From Montifringilla adamsi (lineage: Eukaryota; Chordata; Aves; Passeriformes; Passeridae), in NCBI GenBank assembly GCA_017590115.1, contig JAGGNK010010225.1:8978834-9042833 (forward strand): a stretch of 64,000 nt of DNA, written 5' to 3'. Within the stretch, counting starts at the first letter, position 1; each line of letters opens with the position of its first letter. Below the pieces are notes generated by a model that did no database searches, was not told where the DNA came from, and saw only the letters and a program-made list of their open reading frames with translations. Positions 61,501-64,000 of the stretch are shown here, one piece after another. The translations under genes were made by a program, and so were the position numbers.

Positions 61501-64000
61501 AGTCTTCAGACCTCCCAAATTGGTTCCACTGTTATGAGCTCTGCATCTGGTTCTGAATGGGATGGGATGGGATATTAACAAGCTCCTTGCAGACTCGACT
61601 TTGGGCCCTTACAGAAAGAGGAAAAAAATTCAGCAACACTGACTGAAACTGAGGCCTCCATTTCATATATTGAACTGTTGTTTGGTTAAGTTGCTTCCAG
61701 CTCTGCTTTTAAGGAATTCTTCATGTTCTTCTACCAGGCATCCATGAATAACCTTTCCTTTGACTCCCCTTATCATTATGCTCCAGCTCTTAAGCCCATG
61801 GTAAAGATTATTTGATACTAGGTGTGGAGCTCCCAGCATTCCAGCTCAGAGAAGTCTACATGAGCAATGACACAGACTGAGCTCTCCCTCTGCTTTTAAC
61901 ATTCCGAAGACCCATCCATACTCTGAGAGAGTATGACACGCACACACACACTTGGAGTTTTCTCAGGTGTCTTCTCTACTGTGCTTGAGCATTAGAAGAG
62001 GGCATATGAGCTTATAATTATTATCTATTTTATTAAACTGAACCTAAGTGTTCACAGAGGGAGCAGGCCACCCATATGTCAGGAGCTGCAGAGACACAAA
62101 AGACATGCTCTTAAGATTAATTTTGTGACTCTTCATTAAGATCCAATATATGAAGAGGAATTTATGTCCTTTAGGACTAAGTTTCATGCTCACTAAATTT
62201 TCCAGTCACTCCCAAAGAAGCAGATAGTAGGATTATAACACTGAAGAGCTTTTATAGAAATGCCCCTCACCCATGTGTTCATGCAGTACTCTCCATCAGT
62301 ATTTACCATTCAAACAAATAAACCCAAAAGCAACAAACCATATCCACAATCCGCTTTTAAATCAACGTGTTCATTCTCAACCTTTCCAGATGCAAGAGGA
62401 AAGCATACAGATCATCATCATATTAACTCCTCCCCAGTTACACTTCATGGCCCATTTTAGCTTCAGACTTTGAAGAAAACATTTGAGCATTTTTCTCCCA
62501 CGTGCAACCATTTAAGTTTGGATAGACAACACACTTATTTTTTCTAAAGGCTAAAAACTTATTGAAGTCATGCTTCCATGTTCTGGTGGAGAGGATTACA
62601 CATCACTCCACAAGAACACACACCCTGTTGGCAGAGAAATGACAGCTACACAAACACAAGCAAAATACACCCAGACAGTCACCAATTCCCCTAAACCCTG
62701 GTTCTTCCAGAGAAACACTCACCCATTTCACACAGCACCACCTCACATCAACCACCACCTACTGAACTCAAAGGATGAAGACAACTGATCCATCCTTCAC
62801 GATCTACCGTAACATCCTGAGTTTCAGAGTTTGTTTGTGGTTTTAAACTATAAGATCTAGTTTCTGAACCAAAGCCTGTTTTTATTTTCCTACTCTTATT
62901 TTTTAACTGTGAGGCTTACGAAGAATTGCAAACACCAGTTTTACATGAACTGCAGACTATTCTGGATTGTTCTGTGTAAGCTTTTAGATTAATAGAGCTG
63001 TAACCTACAACCTTTATGTACAATTGTACATAAAGCTACGTTGCAAACTATTATATAAATTCTCAAGTCAGAAGGTATTTTTCATTAAAAACTGAAATAA
63101 AATCGCAGTTAATTTAAACACAAACAAAACCACTTTTTGCACACATTCTTCTTATGCAAAATATCATGTATCCATATTTTCCTGCACAGTAACTTAAAAT
63201 ATTTTCACATAGTTCAAGAAAAAGACATCAACTTAAAAAAAAAATAGAGAGAGAAATCAAATATACAACAGTACTTTATAATTTATACAGCCTGTCCTCT
63301 CAATGAATATACTTTAGCAAGAAAAAAATATTCTAAGACAATACACATTTAAATGGCAGCTTCATGGGCACTTTTTAGAAGTGCACAGCCATATCTTGCC
63401 TGATTACTGAGACCCTAACCATAATATATAAAAGACACATGAGTGGAAGCCTCCAGTGACACACTCACTCCCTGCACATACTGCTTCCACAGCCTAAGAA
63501 CCTGCTGGTTTAAAAACTTGGGAGGCATTGTTGTAAAGAAAATGATGCTTTAAATGTGGCAAATAAAGGCAAGTTTCAAAATTATTTTAATCATATATAA
63601 TCTCTATCAAAATTACCAAGCCTCTATGAATTCTCTCTTGACAGAAGAAAAAGATAATCTCAAAACAAAAGTTAGCAAGTCCCCCCAGAAGCAGCAACAA
63701 TTCATTTATTTTCTCTTGACTCAGATCAGAGTGGAAGGAAAACACCCTCACACCAGACCATCACAACTATTTCATCTGTAACTGGCATGCAAAATCTAAA
63801 CTCTTATAAGCACAGAACAAAGCTTGCTGCCCACTCAGGGCCAGTAAACACAGATGAGGAACTAGGGAAGAAACCAGAGATAAAAAATGAATTATGTTAC
63901 TAATGCAATTGAAGGTTTACCGGAAAAAGAAAGTCTACAATCATGATTTAAATTTTTTAAAAAAATTCCATTATACAAGAGATGGGTGAGTGTAAATTTG

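Larger units (their letters stand above)
58865..64000. other. Non-coding stretch, no gene seen
   Basis: AT-rich sequence to the window end. It includes a hairpin at 60346-60371, a CpG-bearing pocket at 61365-61500, three GGGAT units at about 61557-61572, and a short CA run near 61939-61950. Open frames stay under 100 codons and have no recognised motif. Confidence 0.5.

Overview
The window looks like gene-free nuclear DNA of a bird. It is AT-rich, has few CpGs and no long open reading frame, and is broken up by short microsatellites. The bird assignment rests on three things: two CR1 LINE 3' ends (one per strand) with the avian-type ATTCTATG terminus; an approximately 1.15-kb LTR-type repeat of a family I recognise from memory as common in bird genomes; and relics of an old amniote repeat built around CCATTGACTTCAATGG-like palindromes. 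I cannot name the species. A songbird or other neoavian fits best, but this is inference.

Layout. 1-9285 is ordinary non-coding sequence with an AAAAT-type microsatellite near 2.8 kb. A GGAT/GGAC array lies at 9286-9355 and an A-rich CAAA-type stretch at 12.8 kb. A plus-strand CR1 3' fragment sits at 14803-15070 and an ACACC array at 18471-18516. A probable solo LTR occupies 22017-23165, with TGT...ACA ends and a near-matching 5-bp flanking duplication. A TA array lies at 29496-29540. From about 31.3 to 33.4 kb is the most regulatory-looking stretch: a perfect 14-bp-stem hairpin, then about 650 bp with clearly more CpGs than its surroundings, then a 48-codon ORF with a textbook Kozak start. 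A minus-strand CR1 3' end is at 44091-44195 and a very long A-tract at 45137-45233. A GC-richer block of unknown origin lies at about 58.3-58.9 kb, and a second perfect hairpin at 60346-60371.

No protein-coding gene, tRNA, rRNA, snRNA or microRNA could be recognised. The longest open frame (235 codons, 22201-22908) lies almost wholly inside the LTR repeat. The others (at most 152 codons) are of the size expected by chance in 64 kb of AT-rich DNA. The window is therefore either intergenic or one large intron. No CRISPR, phage or bacterial-type feature is present. I did not find a clear new biological system. The best leads are the 32.5-33.4 kb block, the hairpin beside it, and the periodic array inside the LTR.
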